A stretch of 64,000 nucleotides of DNA, from NCBI GenBank assembly GCA_021773135.1, contig JAJFKP010000030.1, positions 84,583 through 148,582 on the forward strand, written 5' to 3'. Numbering within the stretch: position 1 is the first letter of the stretch; each line of letters starts with the position of its first letter. The stretch is from Woeseiaceae bacterium. Its GTDB lineage: Bacteria > Pseudomonadota > Gammaproteobacteria > Steroidobacterales > Woeseiaceae. Both the position numbers and the translations under genes were made by a program. Positions 43,801-52,870 of the stretch are shown piece by piece. The notes below the pieces were generated by a model. That model was not told the origin of the DNA and ran no database searches. It was given only the letters and a program-made list of their open reading frames with translations.

Positions 43801-44427
43801 ATGTCGCATACAGACAATCAGCCTGACGTTGCCAGAGAATGGGACACGCTCGTCCTTGGCATTGGCAATGTGCTGTGGGCTGACGAAGGTTTCGGCGTGC
43901 GCGCCGTCGAACATCTCAATGCACGGTATCTGTTTCCAGACGATACGCGGCTGATGGATGGCGGTACCCAGGGCATTTTCCTGCTTCCGTGGGTGAGAAG
44001 CACGAAGCACCTGCTCATTTTCGATGCGATCGATTTCGGATTGCCGCCGGCAACGCTAAGAGCTATTCGCGGCGACGACGTTCCGCGCTACATGGGCGCG
44101 AAAAAAGTCAGCATGCATCAGGCCGGTTTCCAGGAGGTATTGTCGTCCGCCCAGTTAACGGGCGAATTCCCGCAGGAACTGGTGCTTATTGGCGTGCAGC
44201 CCGCACTCCTCGATGACTACGGCGGCAGCCTTACGGGAGGCGTGCGTGAGCAGATCGAGCCGGCAGTTGAGCTTGCCTGTGAGGTGCTATCTGACTGGGG
44301 CGTCGATATTCGGCCGAAACCTGCGCAAACGGCAAGCGACGATCGTATTGGGCCGGGCGCTCTCAATATCGGCGCCTACGAAAGCGGTCGTCCCGCTGGC
44401 GTTGAAAAACTGCAAGGACAACGGTAA
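43801..44427 (+). CDS. hyaD: Hydrogenase maturation protease (HyaD/HupD/HoxM)
   Basis: 208 residues from ATG 43801. Family motifs are TLVLGIGNVLWADEGFGVRAVE with the Asn-x-Leu-x-x-Asp-Glu-Gly pattern (the Glu binds Ni), LMDGGTQG and LIFDAIDFG with the conserved Asp, and KKVSMHQAGFQEVL with a Met-His ligand. The enzyme checks nickel in the large subunit and removes the 15-residue C-terminal extension of HyaB. It follows the cytochrome b gene by 5 nt and overlaps hyaE by 1 nt. A proline-rich C-terminal tail of about 30 residues looks longer than the family core. Confidence 0.92.
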   Translation: MSHTDNQPDVAREWDTLVLGIGNVLWADEGFGVRAVEHLNARYLFPDDTRLMDGGTQGIFLLPWVRSTKHLLIFDAIDFGLPPATLRAIRGDDVPRYMGAKKVSMHQAGFQEVLSSAQLTGEFPQELVLIGVQPALLDDYGGSLTGGVREQIEPAVELACEVLSDWGVDIRPKPAQTASDDRIGPGALNIGAYESGRPAGVEKLQGQR

Positions 44428-44876
44428 TGACACATCCACTGATCGATCGCTTGCTGACTGATCTCGGCTACCCGGAGATTAATCTCGCGAATCACGATGA
44501 CTTTGTCGCCGAGGCAGGGATGAACGTTGTATTTTTTCCGGGGAATCCCGAAACGGTTCGCGATGCCACCGATGTGGCCGTCGTTCTGCCAGAGCTCGTC
44601 GAAGCATTTGCAGGACAAATTCGGCCGGGAGTCGTCACCGATACCTTTGGAGATGGCAAGCAATTGAAACGCCAATATGGATTTACGCAATATCCGGCGC
44701 TCGTTTTTGTGCGCGCCGGCGACTACGTTGGCACGATCGCCCGCGTTCAGGACTGGACCGATTACCTTACCAGGATAGCCGACTTGTTCGTCGCACCCTC
44801 TACGCGACCTCCCGGATTCAAGATCCCGGTTGTTGCCGACCGTAGCTTTGCCGTTGCCACAAGCAACAACGACTGA
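44427..44876 (+). CDS. hyaE: HyaE/HoxO/HupG-like small-subunit chaperone
   Basis: 149 residues of thioredoxin-like fold without the CxxC active site. NVVFFPGNPETVRDATDVAVVLPELVEAF and KRQYGFTQYPALVFVRAGDYVGTI are the strand-turn segments that mark HyaE/HupG. Homologues bind the Tat signal of the small subunit and hold it until cofactors are inserted. Its position, directly behind the protease gene, is the normal one in hya and hup operons. Confidence 0.85.
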   Translation: MTHPLIDRLLTDLGYPEINLANHDDFVAEAGMNVVFFPGNPETVRDATDVAVVLPELVEAFAGQIRPGVVTDTFGDGKQLKRQYGFTQYPALVFVRAGDYVGTIARVQDWTDYLTRIADLFVAPSTRPPGFKIPVVADRSFAVATSNND

Positions 44877-44902
44877 AACGATACCACTGGAGGTGAACGG
44901 CT

Positions 44903-45769
44903 ATGGATTTTAGAGGCATACCGGTCAGCACGATCGGGCCAGGCACCCAGCCCGAAGAGGTGGACGGGAAATCGATCTCCTATATCGACATGCCCAAAGA
45001 CATGTCGACCTATCAGCCACCGCGGCTGGCGGAAACGATGCCGGCCATTGAACTCGATGGCGCAATGCAAGCGATGCTATGGCTCAAAGAAGCCCTGTCC
45101 CGCTGCCACAACACGCCCGATCCACAGATCGCAAACCTGAGCGCGCTTGATCCGGACAGCCGCGAAATCGTCAATCACATTCTCTGCGAGGGCGAAGTCA
45201 GCATTACGCGTGGCGGGCCAGTTAGGGCCAAAACACAGGAATCGATACTCGCCGGCGTCTGGAGAACACTGTATCTTGATCGGGACGATTGCGTAACTCA
45301 CGACCTGCTTGAGGTCGCAGATGTGCCGCACTACGTTCGCGCGATTGACGGGCAGAGTCGAAAGATAAACATTGCGGCCGACGACGCACCGGCAGAGATT
45401 GTCAATGCGCTTCCTTTATTGTTTGAACTCGATGGTTACTGTGAGCAATACCGGGTCGACCGGCAGCCGAGAACGATCAACCTGAGCCTGCTGCCACTGG
45501 CGGACGCGGACATTGTGTACCTGGATGATCAACTTGGGCGCGGCACAGTTGAAATACTGTCGCGATCATACGGCAAGTGCCAGGTCTCCTCGACACTGGT
45601 ACCCCATGTATGGTGGGTCCGTTACTACAATTCGATGAGCGTGTTAATTCTGAACACGCTCGAGGTCGTAGACGTCCCACACATAGCCTGTGCGGCGCCC
45701 GAAGACCTGCACGATTCTGCACTGCGGCTTGACGAAATACTGGCGCCCTACTGGTCGGATGTCGCATGA
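44903..45769 (+). CDS. hyaF: HyaF/HupH/HoxQ-type hydrogenase accessory protein
   Basis: 288 residues with the family N-terminus (IPVSTIGPGTQPEE) and the C-terminal GRGTVEILSRSYGKCQVSSTLVPHVWWVRYYNSMSVLILNTLEVVDVP. This protein is required for full maturation of the small subunit and its FeS clusters in organisms whose uptake hydrogenase works in air. A good GGAGG lies about 10 nt upstream of the ATG. Its 3 prime end overlaps the rubredoxin gene by 4 nt. The biochemical role is still not clear in the family. Confidence 0.88.
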   Translation: MDFRGIPVSTIGPGTQPEEVDGKSISYIDMPKDMSTYQPPRLAETMPAIELDGAMQAMLWLKEALSRCHNTPDPQIANLSALDPDSREIVNHILCEGEVSITRGGPVRAKTQESILAGVWRTLYLDRDDCVTHDLLEVADVPHYVRAIDGQSRKINIAADDAPAEIVNALPLLFELDGYCEQYRVDRQPRTINLSLLPLADADIVYLDDQLGRGTVEILSRSYGKCQVSSTLVPHVWWVRYYNSMSVLILNTLEVVDVPHIACAAPEDLHDSALRLDEILAPYWSDVA

Positions 45770-45975
45770 ATATTCAGGGGCTGGCCGCCGGCATGGCCGC
45801 CGTCAAGGATGACACGAAACTCGAATGTCGAATTTGCTGGTATGTCTATGATCCGATGCAGGGTGACCCGGTGGAACAGATCGAGGCGGGGACACCATTC
45901 CTCAGTTTGCCGCCCCACTGGCGTTGCCCGGAGTGCGACGCAGAACGAAGCGGCTTTCTGCCGATGGATGACTAG
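45766..45975 (+). CDS. hoxR: Hydrogenase-associated rubredoxin (HoxR/HupI)
   Basis: 69 residues with the rubredoxin iron site split as ECRICWYVYDP and RCPECDAERSGF: two Cys pairs (Cys21/Cys24 and Cys54/Cys57 by my count). HoxR-type rubredoxins are specific to aerobic hydrogenase operons and protect assembly of the proximal cluster under oxygen. An N-terminal tail of about 20 residues precedes the core. It overlaps hyaF by 4 nt and hybE by 8 nt. Confidence 0.9.
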   Translation: MNIQGLAAGMAAVKDDTKLECRICWYVYDPMQGDPVEQIEAGTPFLSLPPHWRCPECDAERSGFLPMDD

Positions 45976-46438
45976 CGCTGTGATCAGCGCTCTGGACATC
46001 GCTGCTCGCTATCACACTGTCTACGAGGAAACGATGCGTGAGCTGCCAATCTGCAATTCGGCTCTCGAGGTTGAAGTCGTGGGGCCAAGCACACTAGACA
46101 ATCATCAACTGGGTGTCCTGATTTCGCCGTGGTTCATGAATCTCATCCTGCTACCGGGTGACGACAGCTGGGCAGACGACATCGCTGGCACGATCTGTAC
46201 TTTGCCATTGCCCTCTGCACCGTGCGAATTCACGGTCTGCCAGGATGAAGTGCTCGGCACCTTCCTGAGCGCCGTACTCTTCCATTCCGTCAACGATTTC
46301 CCTGATCAGGAGACAGCCGTTGCGGTCGCCAGGGAGTCGCTTGTGCAATTGCTGCAGCAACCCTCTGAATCGATGCGCCAGAGGCAGCGCAACAACATCA
46401 GCCGCCGCACACTGCTGTCCGGATTGAGCACGCGCTGA
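45968..46438 (+). CDS. hybE: HybE-type (HoxT/HupJ) hydrogenase assembly chaperone
   Basis: 156 residues from ATG 45968, the ATG lying within the final codons of the rubredoxin gene. A leading segment of about 15 residues is followed by RELPICNSALEVEVVG, GVLISPWFMNLILLPGDDSW and VCQDEVLGTFLSAVLFHSVNDFPDQETAVAVARESL, the conserved blocks of HybE/HoxT. The family proofreads Tat export of the hydrogenase. Upstream frame to 45809 has no family features. It overlaps hypA by 1 nt. Confidence 0.88.
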   Translation: MTSAVISALDIAARYHTVYEETMRELPICNSALEVEVVGPSTLDNHQLGVLISPWFMNLILLPGDDSWADDIAGTICTLPLPSAPCEFTVCQDEVLGTFLSAVLFHSVNDFPDQETAVAVARESLVQLLQQPSESMRQRQRNNISRRTLLSGLSTR

Positions 46439-46851
46439 TGCACGAACTTTCTGTGTGCTACGCGTTGCTCGATGAGGTCGAGCGTATCGCAATGGAGAGA
46501 GGCGCCTGCAGGGTGTCCGGTATTGTCATTAAAATGGGACCGCTTTGCGGCGTGGAACCGGAGTTTTTGCTGCGCGCCTACCCCCTGGCTGCGGCCGCCA
46601 CAATCGCGGCCGGTGCCAGACTCGTGCTGGAGCAAGTCGACATCATAGTCAGGTGTAGCGAGTGCGGGGCTGAATCAAGCGTGAGCCCGAATCGACTGCT
46701 TTGTGCAAGCTGTGGGGACTTTCGGACGAACGTAATTTGCGGCGATGAGCTGATTCTGCAACGCATTGAGCTTGAAGACTTGGTCCACGCCTCCGGACTT
46801 TCGGCCGATCCTGATAGCACCTCAGCTACCGCACCGCGGGACTCTAGGTAA
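46438..46851 (+). CDS. hypA: Nickel metallochaperone HypA
   Basis: 137 residues. The N-terminal MHELS supplies the His2 nickel ligand. CSECGAESSVSPNRLLCASCGDF supplies two CxxC pairs that bind the structural zinc. HypA delivers nickel with HypB to the large subunit. The C-terminal tail (LVHASGLSADPDSTS) is slightly longer than the family core. The gene ends the plus-strand hydrogenase operon; no strong terminator follows, only a weak GC hairpin near 46864-46877. Confidence 0.92.
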   Translation: MHELSVCYALLDEVERIAMERGACRVSGIVIKMGPLCGVEPEFLLRAYPLAAAATIAAGARLVLEQVDIIVRCSECGAESSVSPNRLLCASCGDFRTNVICGDELILQRIELEDLVHASGLSADPDSTSATAPRDSR

Positions 46852-46939
46852 TATCGCCTATTTCGCGGCCACCCGCGGTTGACTACTTTGACAGGCGATG
46901 TAGTTTGAGCGAGTGATCACAACTTGTGGAGGTAACAAG

Positions 46940-47152
46940 ATGCGCCGAGTTTCAATCCTGATAGTTTCCCTGGGAAGTGCCGGTACTGCCGGGGCACACA
47001 GCCTTGACAGTGAGCATGCGTGGTTCGAACAGCTGGCACACCAGGTTTTTGGCGCACACCATCTTGCCCTGGCGGCTCTGCTGGTGGCGACAGGCCTGCT
47101 CGTGCTGCGATTCTGTAACCGGAAAGCGAACAGACTTGATAGCAGGAAATAA
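46940..47152 (+). CDS. Small membrane protein, His-rich, unknown
   Basis: 70 residues from ATG 46940, preceded by GGAGGTAACAAG, a strong ribosome site. The N-terminus is signal-like (RRVSILIVSLGSAGTAGA), the middle has several histidines (HSLDSEHAWFEQLAHQVFGAHH), and a second hydrophobic stretch (LALAALLVATGLLVLRF) is followed by a basic tail. I do not recognise a family. Its position between the hydrogenase operon and the prenyltransferase, together with the histidines, is compatible with a metal-handling or membrane-anchoring role for the hydrogenase or NQR, but this is only a guess. Confidence 0.6.
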   Translation: MRRVSILIVSLGSAGTAGAHSLDSEHAWFEQLAHQVFGAHHLALAALLVATGLLVLRFCNRKANRLDSRK

Positions 47153-47262
47153 ACGTTTTCACTTCGTATCCAGAGACTTGCTACAAGCGCACGCGATTTC
47201 GGTATCAATCACGATTTGGATGAAAAACTGCCCACTGCATGGCGGTGACATAAGGAGCGACT

Positions 47263-48249
47263 ATGTGTGCGGATTCCACGCGTCCGATCGATCCACAACC
47301 TGCTGACTTTGTCGGCGAATCGATAGGCCAGATCGCAAAGAAACTGTTTCACGCCACCCGGCCAAAGTTTTTTCCGGCATCCGTCCTGCCGGTGCTCGCG
47401 GGCACGGCGTGGGGCGCGGTGGCAGCAGGAGGATTTGACCCGACATTGTTCGCGCTGGCCCTGCTGGCAACGGTCTGCGTGCATGCCGGTGCCAATGTCA
47501 TCAACGACGTAGGTGACGATGCAGGTGGAACTGACCGTCAGAATACCGACCGTATCTATCCCTACACGGGTGGCTCGAGATTTATCCAGACGGGCATTAT
47601 GGACTCCGCTGGTATGGCGAAGCTCGGCATCAGTTTGCTTACGCTCGCCGCTATCGCTGGCCTGATACTACTGTTAATCAAGGGCCCGATGGTCCTCGCA
47701 TTCGGCCTCGCAGGTGTGGCACTTGCGGTCATCTATTCCGTCGGACCGGTGCGACTTGCTTCAATCGGGCTCGGCGAGATCGCTGTCGCGCTCGCATTCG
47801 GCGTGCTACCTGTCGTTGGTGCAGCGTGGCTGCAGAGCGACACATTGACCGGCACAACCATACTTTTTTCTGTGCCGATCAGCGCCTGGGTCGCGGCGAT
47901 TCTGCTGATCAACGAAGTCCCCGACGTCGGCGCCGACAACGCCACGGGCAAGCGCACGTTGCCGGTCCTGCTTGGCACAGGCGGCACTGCGTGGTTATAC
48001 CTGGCGCTTCAGTTGACGGCGCTGGTTGCAGTAACCACGCTGTCAGTCACCGACCGGCTGCCAATTCTTGCACCGATGATTCCCGCCGGACTCATGTTCC
48101 TCGCGTCCAAGGCATTTTCGGCGATCAGGCATAGCAGTACCAATCGTGACGCAATGACTGCTGCAATTGAGTCTACGCTTGCCATTCACACGGCTGGATC
48201 CGTGTGGCTGATCGCCTGCATCCTGTTCGTTCTCACCTGGTCGGGCTGA
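47263..48249 (+). CDS. UbiA-family prenyltransferase, MenA-like
   Basis: 328 residues with about nine membrane helices. The first Asp-rich motif is ANVINDVGDDAGGTD (Asn78, Asp82, Asp86) and the second is NEVPDVGADNATGKRTLPV. The TGGSRFIQTG segment resembles MenA, which prenylates 1,4-dihydroxy-2-naphthoate to demethylmenaquinone. AAGGAGCG precedes the ATG by 5 nt. Its stop codon is followed with no gap by the GTG of nqrA, so the two are very likely one transcript. Whether the product is menaquinone or another prenyl compound cannot be told; a MenA-type quinone would suit a CymA/Mtr chain. Confidence 0.82.
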   Translation: MCADSTRPIDPQPADFVGESIGQIAKKLFHATRPKFFPASVLPVLAGTAWGAVAAGGFDPTLFALALLATVCVHAGANVINDVGDDAGGTDRQNTDRIYPYTGGSRFIQTGIMDSAGMAKLGISLLTLAAIAGLILLLIKGPMVLAFGLAGVALAVIYSVGPVRLASIGLGEIAVALAFGVLPVVGAAWLQSDTLTGTTILFSVPISAWVAAILLINEVPDVGADNATGKRTLPVLLGTGGTAWLYLALQLTALVAVTTLSVTDRLPILAPMIPAGLMFLASKAFSAIRHSSTNRDAMTAAIESTLAIHTAGSVWLIACILFVLTWSG

Positions 48250-49599
48250 GTGCGAACATTTCGAATCAAAAAAGGGCTCGACATACCGCTTGCCGGCAAA
48301 CCTGTGCAGCGCATTGATGACGCTGCGACGGTCAACACTGTGGCCGTACTTGGACCGGATATCATCGGACTGCGTCCCGTAATGGAGGTTGAGACCGGCG
48401 AGCGTGTGCGCACCGGTCAGACGCTGTTCACCGACAGGAACAACCCCGCTGTACGGTATACCTCACCCGGTGCAGGCATCGTTGAAGCCATCAACCGCGG
48501 CCGGCGCCGTTCGCTGCAGTCCGTAGTGATCAGGCTCGACGGCGATGAAGCGATTACTTTTGATCAGTACGATACTGAACAACTTGCATCGTTAACGCGA
48601 GAGGATGTGAGGAAGAATCTCCTTGCTTCCGGACTTTGGATAGCGCTGCGAACTCGGCCTTTCAGCCGCGTCCCGGCGCCTGATGCAGAACCGCGGGCCA
48701 TATTTGTCACTGCGATCGACACGAATCCACACGCGGTCGATCCGTCGGTCGTCATTGCAGAAGATCCGCAGGCCTTCGCCGACGGCTTGCAGATTTTATC
48801 GACACTCACGTCTGGTCTCCTGTACGTGTGCACTGCCGATGCTGCAAATATTTCTGTCGCTGAGAACGAGCGCATTCGACACGCGACTTTTTCCGGCCCC
48901 CATCCCGCAGGACTGGCAGGCACGCATATTCACTTCCTCGAGCCGGTCAGCGCGACAAAATCGGCGTGGCATCTCGGCTACCAGGACGTAATGGCCGTTG
49001 GACGCCTGTTCACGACCGGGCGCTTGAAAGTTGAGCGTATCGTCGCACTCTGTGGCCCTATCGTTAGCACGCCTCGACTGCTGCGTACGCGACTCGGCGC
49101 AAGTATTCATGATCTTGTCGTTGATGAACTTGCCCCCAAAACGATGCGCCTTATATCCGGCTCTGTACTGTCCGGTCGACGCGCGACTGGTCCAATTGCA
49201 TGGCTCGGCCGTTATCACACGCAGGTAAGCGCACTGCCGGAAGGCAGCGATCGGGAATTTCTGTCCTGGGCGAGGCCCGGCGTTGGCAAATACTCCGCGA
49301 TTCGGGCGTATGCAGGGCATCTTTTGCATCGCGGCGACTACGACCTCACGACTTCGCAAAACGGAAGTCCACGAGCCATGGTGTCGATTGGCAGTTTCGA
49401 GAAAGTCATGCCACTCGACATTCTTGCGACACCATTGCTCAAGGCGCTGCTCGTTGAGGACACCGACAGCGCCCGCGATCTTGGTTGTCTTGAACTGGAC
49501 GAGGAAGACCTGGCGCTTTGCTCGTTCGTCTGCAATGGCAAATACGAATACGGGCCGTTTCTGCGCAACAATCTCACTGAGATCGAGGCGAACGGCTGA
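48250..49599 (+). CDS. nqrA: Na+-translocating NADH:quinone reductase subunit A
   Basis: 449 residues from a GTG start. N-terminal [17 protein letters not shown] and the following [18 protein letters not shown] and [18 protein letters not shown] are conserved in Nqr[32 protein letters not shown] is also family-typical. NqrA is the peripheral cytoplasmic subunit that helps bind quinone. It has no flavin or FeS site. The start immediately follows the UbiA stop, and the stop overlaps nqrB. Confidence 0.94.
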   Translation: MRTFRIKKGLDIPLAGKPVQRIDDAATVNTVAVLGPDIIGLRPVMEVETGERVRTGQTLFTDRNNPAVRYTSPGAGIVEAINRGRRRSLQSVVIRLDGDEAITFDQYDTEQLASLTREDVRKNLLASGLWIALRTRPFSRVPAPDAEPRAIFVTAIDTNPHAVDPSVVIAEDPQAFADGLQILSTLTSGLLYVCTADAANISVAENERIRHATFSGPHPAGLAGTHIHFLEPVSATKSAWHLGYQDVMAVGRLFTTGRLKVERIVALCGPIVSTPRLLRTRLGASIHDLVVDELAPKTMRLISGSVLSGRRATGPIAWLGRYHTQVSALPEGSDREFLSWARPGVGKYSAIRAYAGHLLHRGDYDLTTSQNGSPRAMVSIGSFEKVMPLDILATPLLKALLVEDTDSARDLGCLELDEEDLALCSFVCNGKYEYGPFLRNNLTEIEANG

Positions 49600-50807
49600 T
49601 GCAGCGACTCCGTGGAATGCTCGATAACATGCAGCCGCTGTTTCTGCCGGGCGGGAAGTTCGAACGCTTCCACGCACTGTTTGAAATGGTCGACACACTC
49701 TTCTTCTCACCGCCGGATCTCACGCGCGGGGCGCCGCACGTTCGTGATGCCCTGGATCTGAAAAGAGTGATGATCGTGGTGGTGCTTGCGGCGGCACCGT
49801 GCGTAGTCATTGGGCTCTGGAATACAGGTTTCCAGGCGAACTCGGCGTTGGCGCTACTTGGCGCCGAACCGATTGGCGGCTGGCGTGGCAGTGTGCTGGC
49901 ATTGCTGGGTGCCGGCCATGAGGCGGGCAATATCTACGACAACTTCATACTCGGGCTGCTCTATTTCTTGCCGATCTACGCCGTGACCATGGCGGCCGGC
50001 GGTTTCTGGGAAATCCTGTTTTCCGGCATCAGGAATCATGAAATCAATGAGGGCTTCTTTGTTACGTCTTTGCTTTATGCGCTGATTCTCCCTGCAACAA
50101 TTCCCCTTTGGCAGGTGGCGATCGGGATCAGCTTTGGTGTCGTTATCGGCAAGGAAGTGTTTGGCGGCACCGGCAAGAACTTCCTGAATCCCGCACTGGT
50201 GGGTCGGGCGTTTCTCTATTTCGCCTATCCTGTACAGATCTCCGGCGACGCTGTGTGGACCCCGGTGGATGGCTTCAGCGGTGCTACAGCACTTGCTGTT
50301 AGTGCGGTTGACGGCATCGGCGGCGTCGTCGACAGCGGACTGACCTGGACCCAGGCATTCCTGGGACAGATGCAGGGATCGATTGGCGAAACATCTACAA
50401 TCGCCTGCCTGTTCGGCGCCGTCATGCTCGTCTATACCGGCGTCGCCTCATGGCGGATCATTGTGGCCGTATTCGCCGGGCTGATTATCCCTTCTTTGCT
50501 GATGGGTTTCGTCGACAACGATAACCCGATGCTCAGCATGCCGTGGCACTGGCACGTAGTGGTCGGTGGATTCGCCTTTGGAGCTGTCTTCATGGCAACG
50601 GACCCGGTCAGCGCGACGGCGACGGAGACCGGCAAATGGATTTACGGATTGCTGATCGGGTTTCTTACTTTCGTCATTCGAGTCGTCAATCCGGCCTTCC
50701 CCGAGGGCATTATGCTCGCAATCCTGTTCGGCAATATCTTTGCTCCGGTTATCGACTACTTTGTGGTGCGCGCCAATATTCGGCGCAGGATCAGGCGCAG
50801 TGTCTGA
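49599..50807 (+). CDS. nqrB: Na+-NQR subunit B
   Basis: 402 residues, about ten membrane helices. The covalent FMN site is Thr230 in DGFSGATALAV (Ser-Gly-Ala-Thr). Other family segments are AVTMAAGGFWEILFSGIRNHEINEGFF, GKEVFGGTGKNFLNPALVGRAFLYFAYP and AVFMATDPVSATATETGKWIYGLLIGF. NqrB also carries riboflavin and forms part of the Na+ pathway. Its end overlaps nqrC by 8 nt. Confidence 0.95.
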   Translation: MQRLRGMLDNMQPLFLPGGKFERFHALFEMVDTLFFSPPDLTRGAPHVRDALDLKRVMIVVVLAAAPCVVIGLWNTGFQANSALALLGAEPIGGWRGSVLALLGAGHEAGNIYDNFILGLLYFLPIYAVTMAAGGFWEILFSGIRNHEINEGFFVTSLLYALILPATIPLWQVAIGISFGVVIGKEVFGGTGKNFLNPALVGRAFLYFAYPVQISGDAVWTPVDGFSGATALAVSAVDGIGGVVDSGLTWTQAFLGQMQGSIGETSTIACLFGAVMLVYTGVASWRIIVAVFAGLIIPSLLMGFVDNDNPMLSMPWHWHVVVGGFAFGAVFMATDPVSATATETGKWIYGLLIGFLTFVIRVVNPAFPEGIMLAILFGNIFAPVIDYFVVRANIRRRIRRSV

Positions 50808-51606
50808 TGCTACGGTGAAATCCGTACGCTCGAGAGACAGTGTCGCTAACACACTGTTGGTCGCCGCTGCACTCAGCCTGGTGTGCTCGATTCTGGTTGC
50901 CAGCACGGCGATCATTCTGAAGCCTATGCAGCAGCGCAACGAAGATCTGTATCGACAACAGATCATTCTTGATGTGGCCGGACTTTATGAACCAGGCGCC
51001 AACATCGAAAATCTCTTTGCCGGGATCGAAACACAGATGGTTGAGTTGGCAACGGGTCATTATACCGATGCGATAAGCGCTGAAGGTTTCGACGCGATTG
51101 CTGCAGCGAAAGATGCCGAACTGGGCATCAACATCCCCGCCGAAGATGACACCGCGAGTATCCGCCGGCGTGCCCGTCTGTCACCGGTTTACCTGGTTCG
51201 CCGTGAGAACGCGCTAAACCAGATCATTTTGCCGGTCTACGGACCTGGCCTCTGGTCGACGATGCGTGGATTCCTGTCACTTGGCCCCGACGGATCGACC
51301 GTGCGCGGACTGCGTTTCTACGAGCACGCCGAAACACCAGGCCTCGGTGACCAGATCGACAAGGCTGAGTGGCGCGCCGAGTGGGTCGGCAAACAGGTGT
51401 TCGAATCAGGCGATCAACCACACATTGAAGTCGTCCGCGGATCTGTCGATGAAAACTCGAACGAAGCCATCTACCAGGTCGACGGCATATCCGGTGCGAC
51501 ACTTACAGGGCGCGGCGTAACGAATCTTGTGCGCTACTGGACCGGGCCGCACGGCTTCGGTCCCTTTCTGAAACGCATACGTGCGGAGGCTGCAGAAAAT
51601 GACTGA
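50800..51606 (+). CDS. nqrC: Na+-NQR subunit C
   Basis: 268 residues from a GTG at 50800 that overlaps the end of nqrB by 8 nt. One membrane helix ([26 protein letters not shown]) precedes a periplasmic domain. The covalent FMN site is Thr234 in [10 protein letters not shown], with the family's S-G-A-T pattern. NqrC receives electrons from the [2Fe-2S] of NqrD/E and passes them to NqrB. GTG is chosen as the start because a TTG at 50740 would lie inside nqrB and add sequence unlike NqrC. Confidence 0.94.
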   Translation: MSDATVKSVRSRDSVANTLLVAAALSLVCSILVASTAIILKPMQQRNEDLYRQQIILDVAGLYEPGANIENLFAGIETQMVELATGHYTDAISAEGFDAIAAAKDAELGINIPAEDDTASIRRRARLSPVYLVRRENALNQIILPVYGPGLWSTMRGFLSLGPDGSTVRGLRFYEHAETPGLGDQIDKAEWRAEWVGKQVFESGDQPHIEVVRGSVDENSNEAIYQVDGISGATLTGRGVTNLVRYWTGPHGFGPFLKRIRAEAAEND

Positions 51607-52261
51607 CGGCAGTAGAAAAATTCTGCTCGATCCTCTCGTCGACAACAATCCTGTCACATTGCAGGTGCTTGGCATTTGTTCCGCTCTTGCGGTCACTACC
51701 TCGCTGCTGCCCGCGCTGTTGATGTGTATCGCGCTCATCAGCGTGGCCACACTTTCGAATGGCACCATCAGCAGTATTCGCAGACACATTCCGAATAACA
51801 TCAGAATCATTGTGCAGATGACGATCATCGCCTCATTCGTCATTCTCGTCGATCAGATCCTGCGTGCCTACGCTTTCGAGACCAGCAAACAGCTGTCCGT
51901 ATTCGTCGGTCTGATCATTACCAATTGCATCGTGCTGGGTCGGGCCGAGGCTTTTGCTATGAAGAACAATGTACGCATGAGTCTGCTCGACGGTTTTGGT
52001 AATGGCCTCGGTTACAGCCTGATCCTGATCATCGTCGCGACCTGCCGGGAACTGTTCGGCGCCGGCACATTGCTCGGCTATTCAGTCTTGCCGCTTAAAT
52101 CCGATGGTGGCTGGTATGAAGCGAACGGCCTGATGTTGTTGCCGCCCAGTGCATTTTTCATCATTGGCCTGCTTATCTGGGCAGTGCGCACGTGGAAACC
52201 AAAACAGGTCGAGAAACCTGAGTACCAGATTCACGAAGTGCATCGAACCGAGGTGCTGTAG
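51599..52261 (+). CDS. nqrD: Na+-NQR subunit D
   Basis: 220 residues with about six membrane helices. The N-terminal [27 protein letters not shown] and the segment [20 protein letters not shown] contain the Cys that with its NqrE counterpart binds the intramembrane [2Fe-2S] cluster. [32 protein letters not shown] is also conserved. The ATG at 51599 overlaps nqrC by 8 nt. NqrD and NqrE form the Na+-translocating core with inverted symmetry. Confidence 0.94.
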   Translation: MTDGSRKILLDPLVDNNPVTLQVLGICSALAVTTSLLPALLMCIALISVATLSNGTISSIRRHIPNNIRIIVQMTIIASFVILVDQILRAYAFETSKQLSVFVGLIITNCIVLGRAEAFAMKNNVRMSLLDGFGNGLGYSLILIIVATCRELFGAGTLLGYSVLPLKSDGGWYEANGLMLLPPSAFFIIGLLIWAVRTWKPKQVEKPEYQIHEVHRTEVL

Positions 52262-52870
52262 GTGGAGGCCTATATCAATCTCTTCATCCAGGCGGCATTC
52301 GTGGAAAACCTCGCGCTGTCGTTCTTCCTTGGCATGTGCACTTTTCTCGCTATTTCCAAAAAAGTCGATACGGCGATTGGCTTAGGTTTCGCGGTCATCG
52401 TGGTACAGGTCATTACGGTTCCTGTGAATTACCTGATCTTCAATTTCCTGTTGCAGGACGGCGCGCTCGCCTGGGCAGGACTTGGTGAGGTCGACCTCAG
52501 TTTTCTTGGTCTTGTCTCCTACATAGGCGTCATCGCAGCGCTCGTCCAGATCCTGGAAATGGCATTGGATCGATATTTTCCGAAGCTCTACAACGCGCTC
52601 GGCATCTTCCTGCCATTGATCACCGTCAACTGCGCCATCCTCGGCGGCACGTTGTTCATGGTGGAACGACAGTATGACTTCGGTGAAAGTGTCGTCTTTG
52701 GGCTGGGCAGCGGATTCGGCTGGGCGATCGCACTGGTCGGCCTCGCCGGTATCCGGGAAAAGTTAAGATATTCGGATGTGCCTGACGGGCTACAGGGACT
52801 CGGAATCACGTTTATTATCGTCGGGCTCATGTCGCTCGGTTTCATGGGTTTCTCCGGAATACAGCTTTGA
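52262..52870 (+). CDS. nqrE: Na+-NQR subunit E
   Basis: 202 residues from a GTG start directly after the stop of nqrD. About six membrane helices. [27 protein letters not shown] and [25 protein letters not shown] include the conserved cysteines that, with NqrD, hold the [2Fe-2S] cluster. [38 protein letters not shown] is the C-terminal family block. Its end overlaps nqrF by 4 nt (TTGA). Confidence 0.94.
   Translation: MEAYINLFIQAAFVENLALSFFLGMCTFLAISKKVDTAIGLGFAVIVVQVITVPVNYLIFNFLLQDGALAWAGLGEVDLSFLGLVSYIGVIAALVQILEMALDRYFPKLYNALGIFLPLITVNCAILGGTLFMVERQYDFGESVVFGLGSGFGWAIALVGLAGIREKLRYSDVPDGLQGLGITFIIVGLMSLGFMGFSGIQL

Noticed and set aside
46864..46877. GC hairpin after hypA as a terminator
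   Set aside because: Stem of five bases and no T-run; too weak to call, and the next gene follows with a strong ribosome site.
48796..49710. Minus-strand frame of about 300 codons opposite nqrA
   Set aside because: NqrA motifs occupy the plus strand over the whole length; the other frame has no domain.
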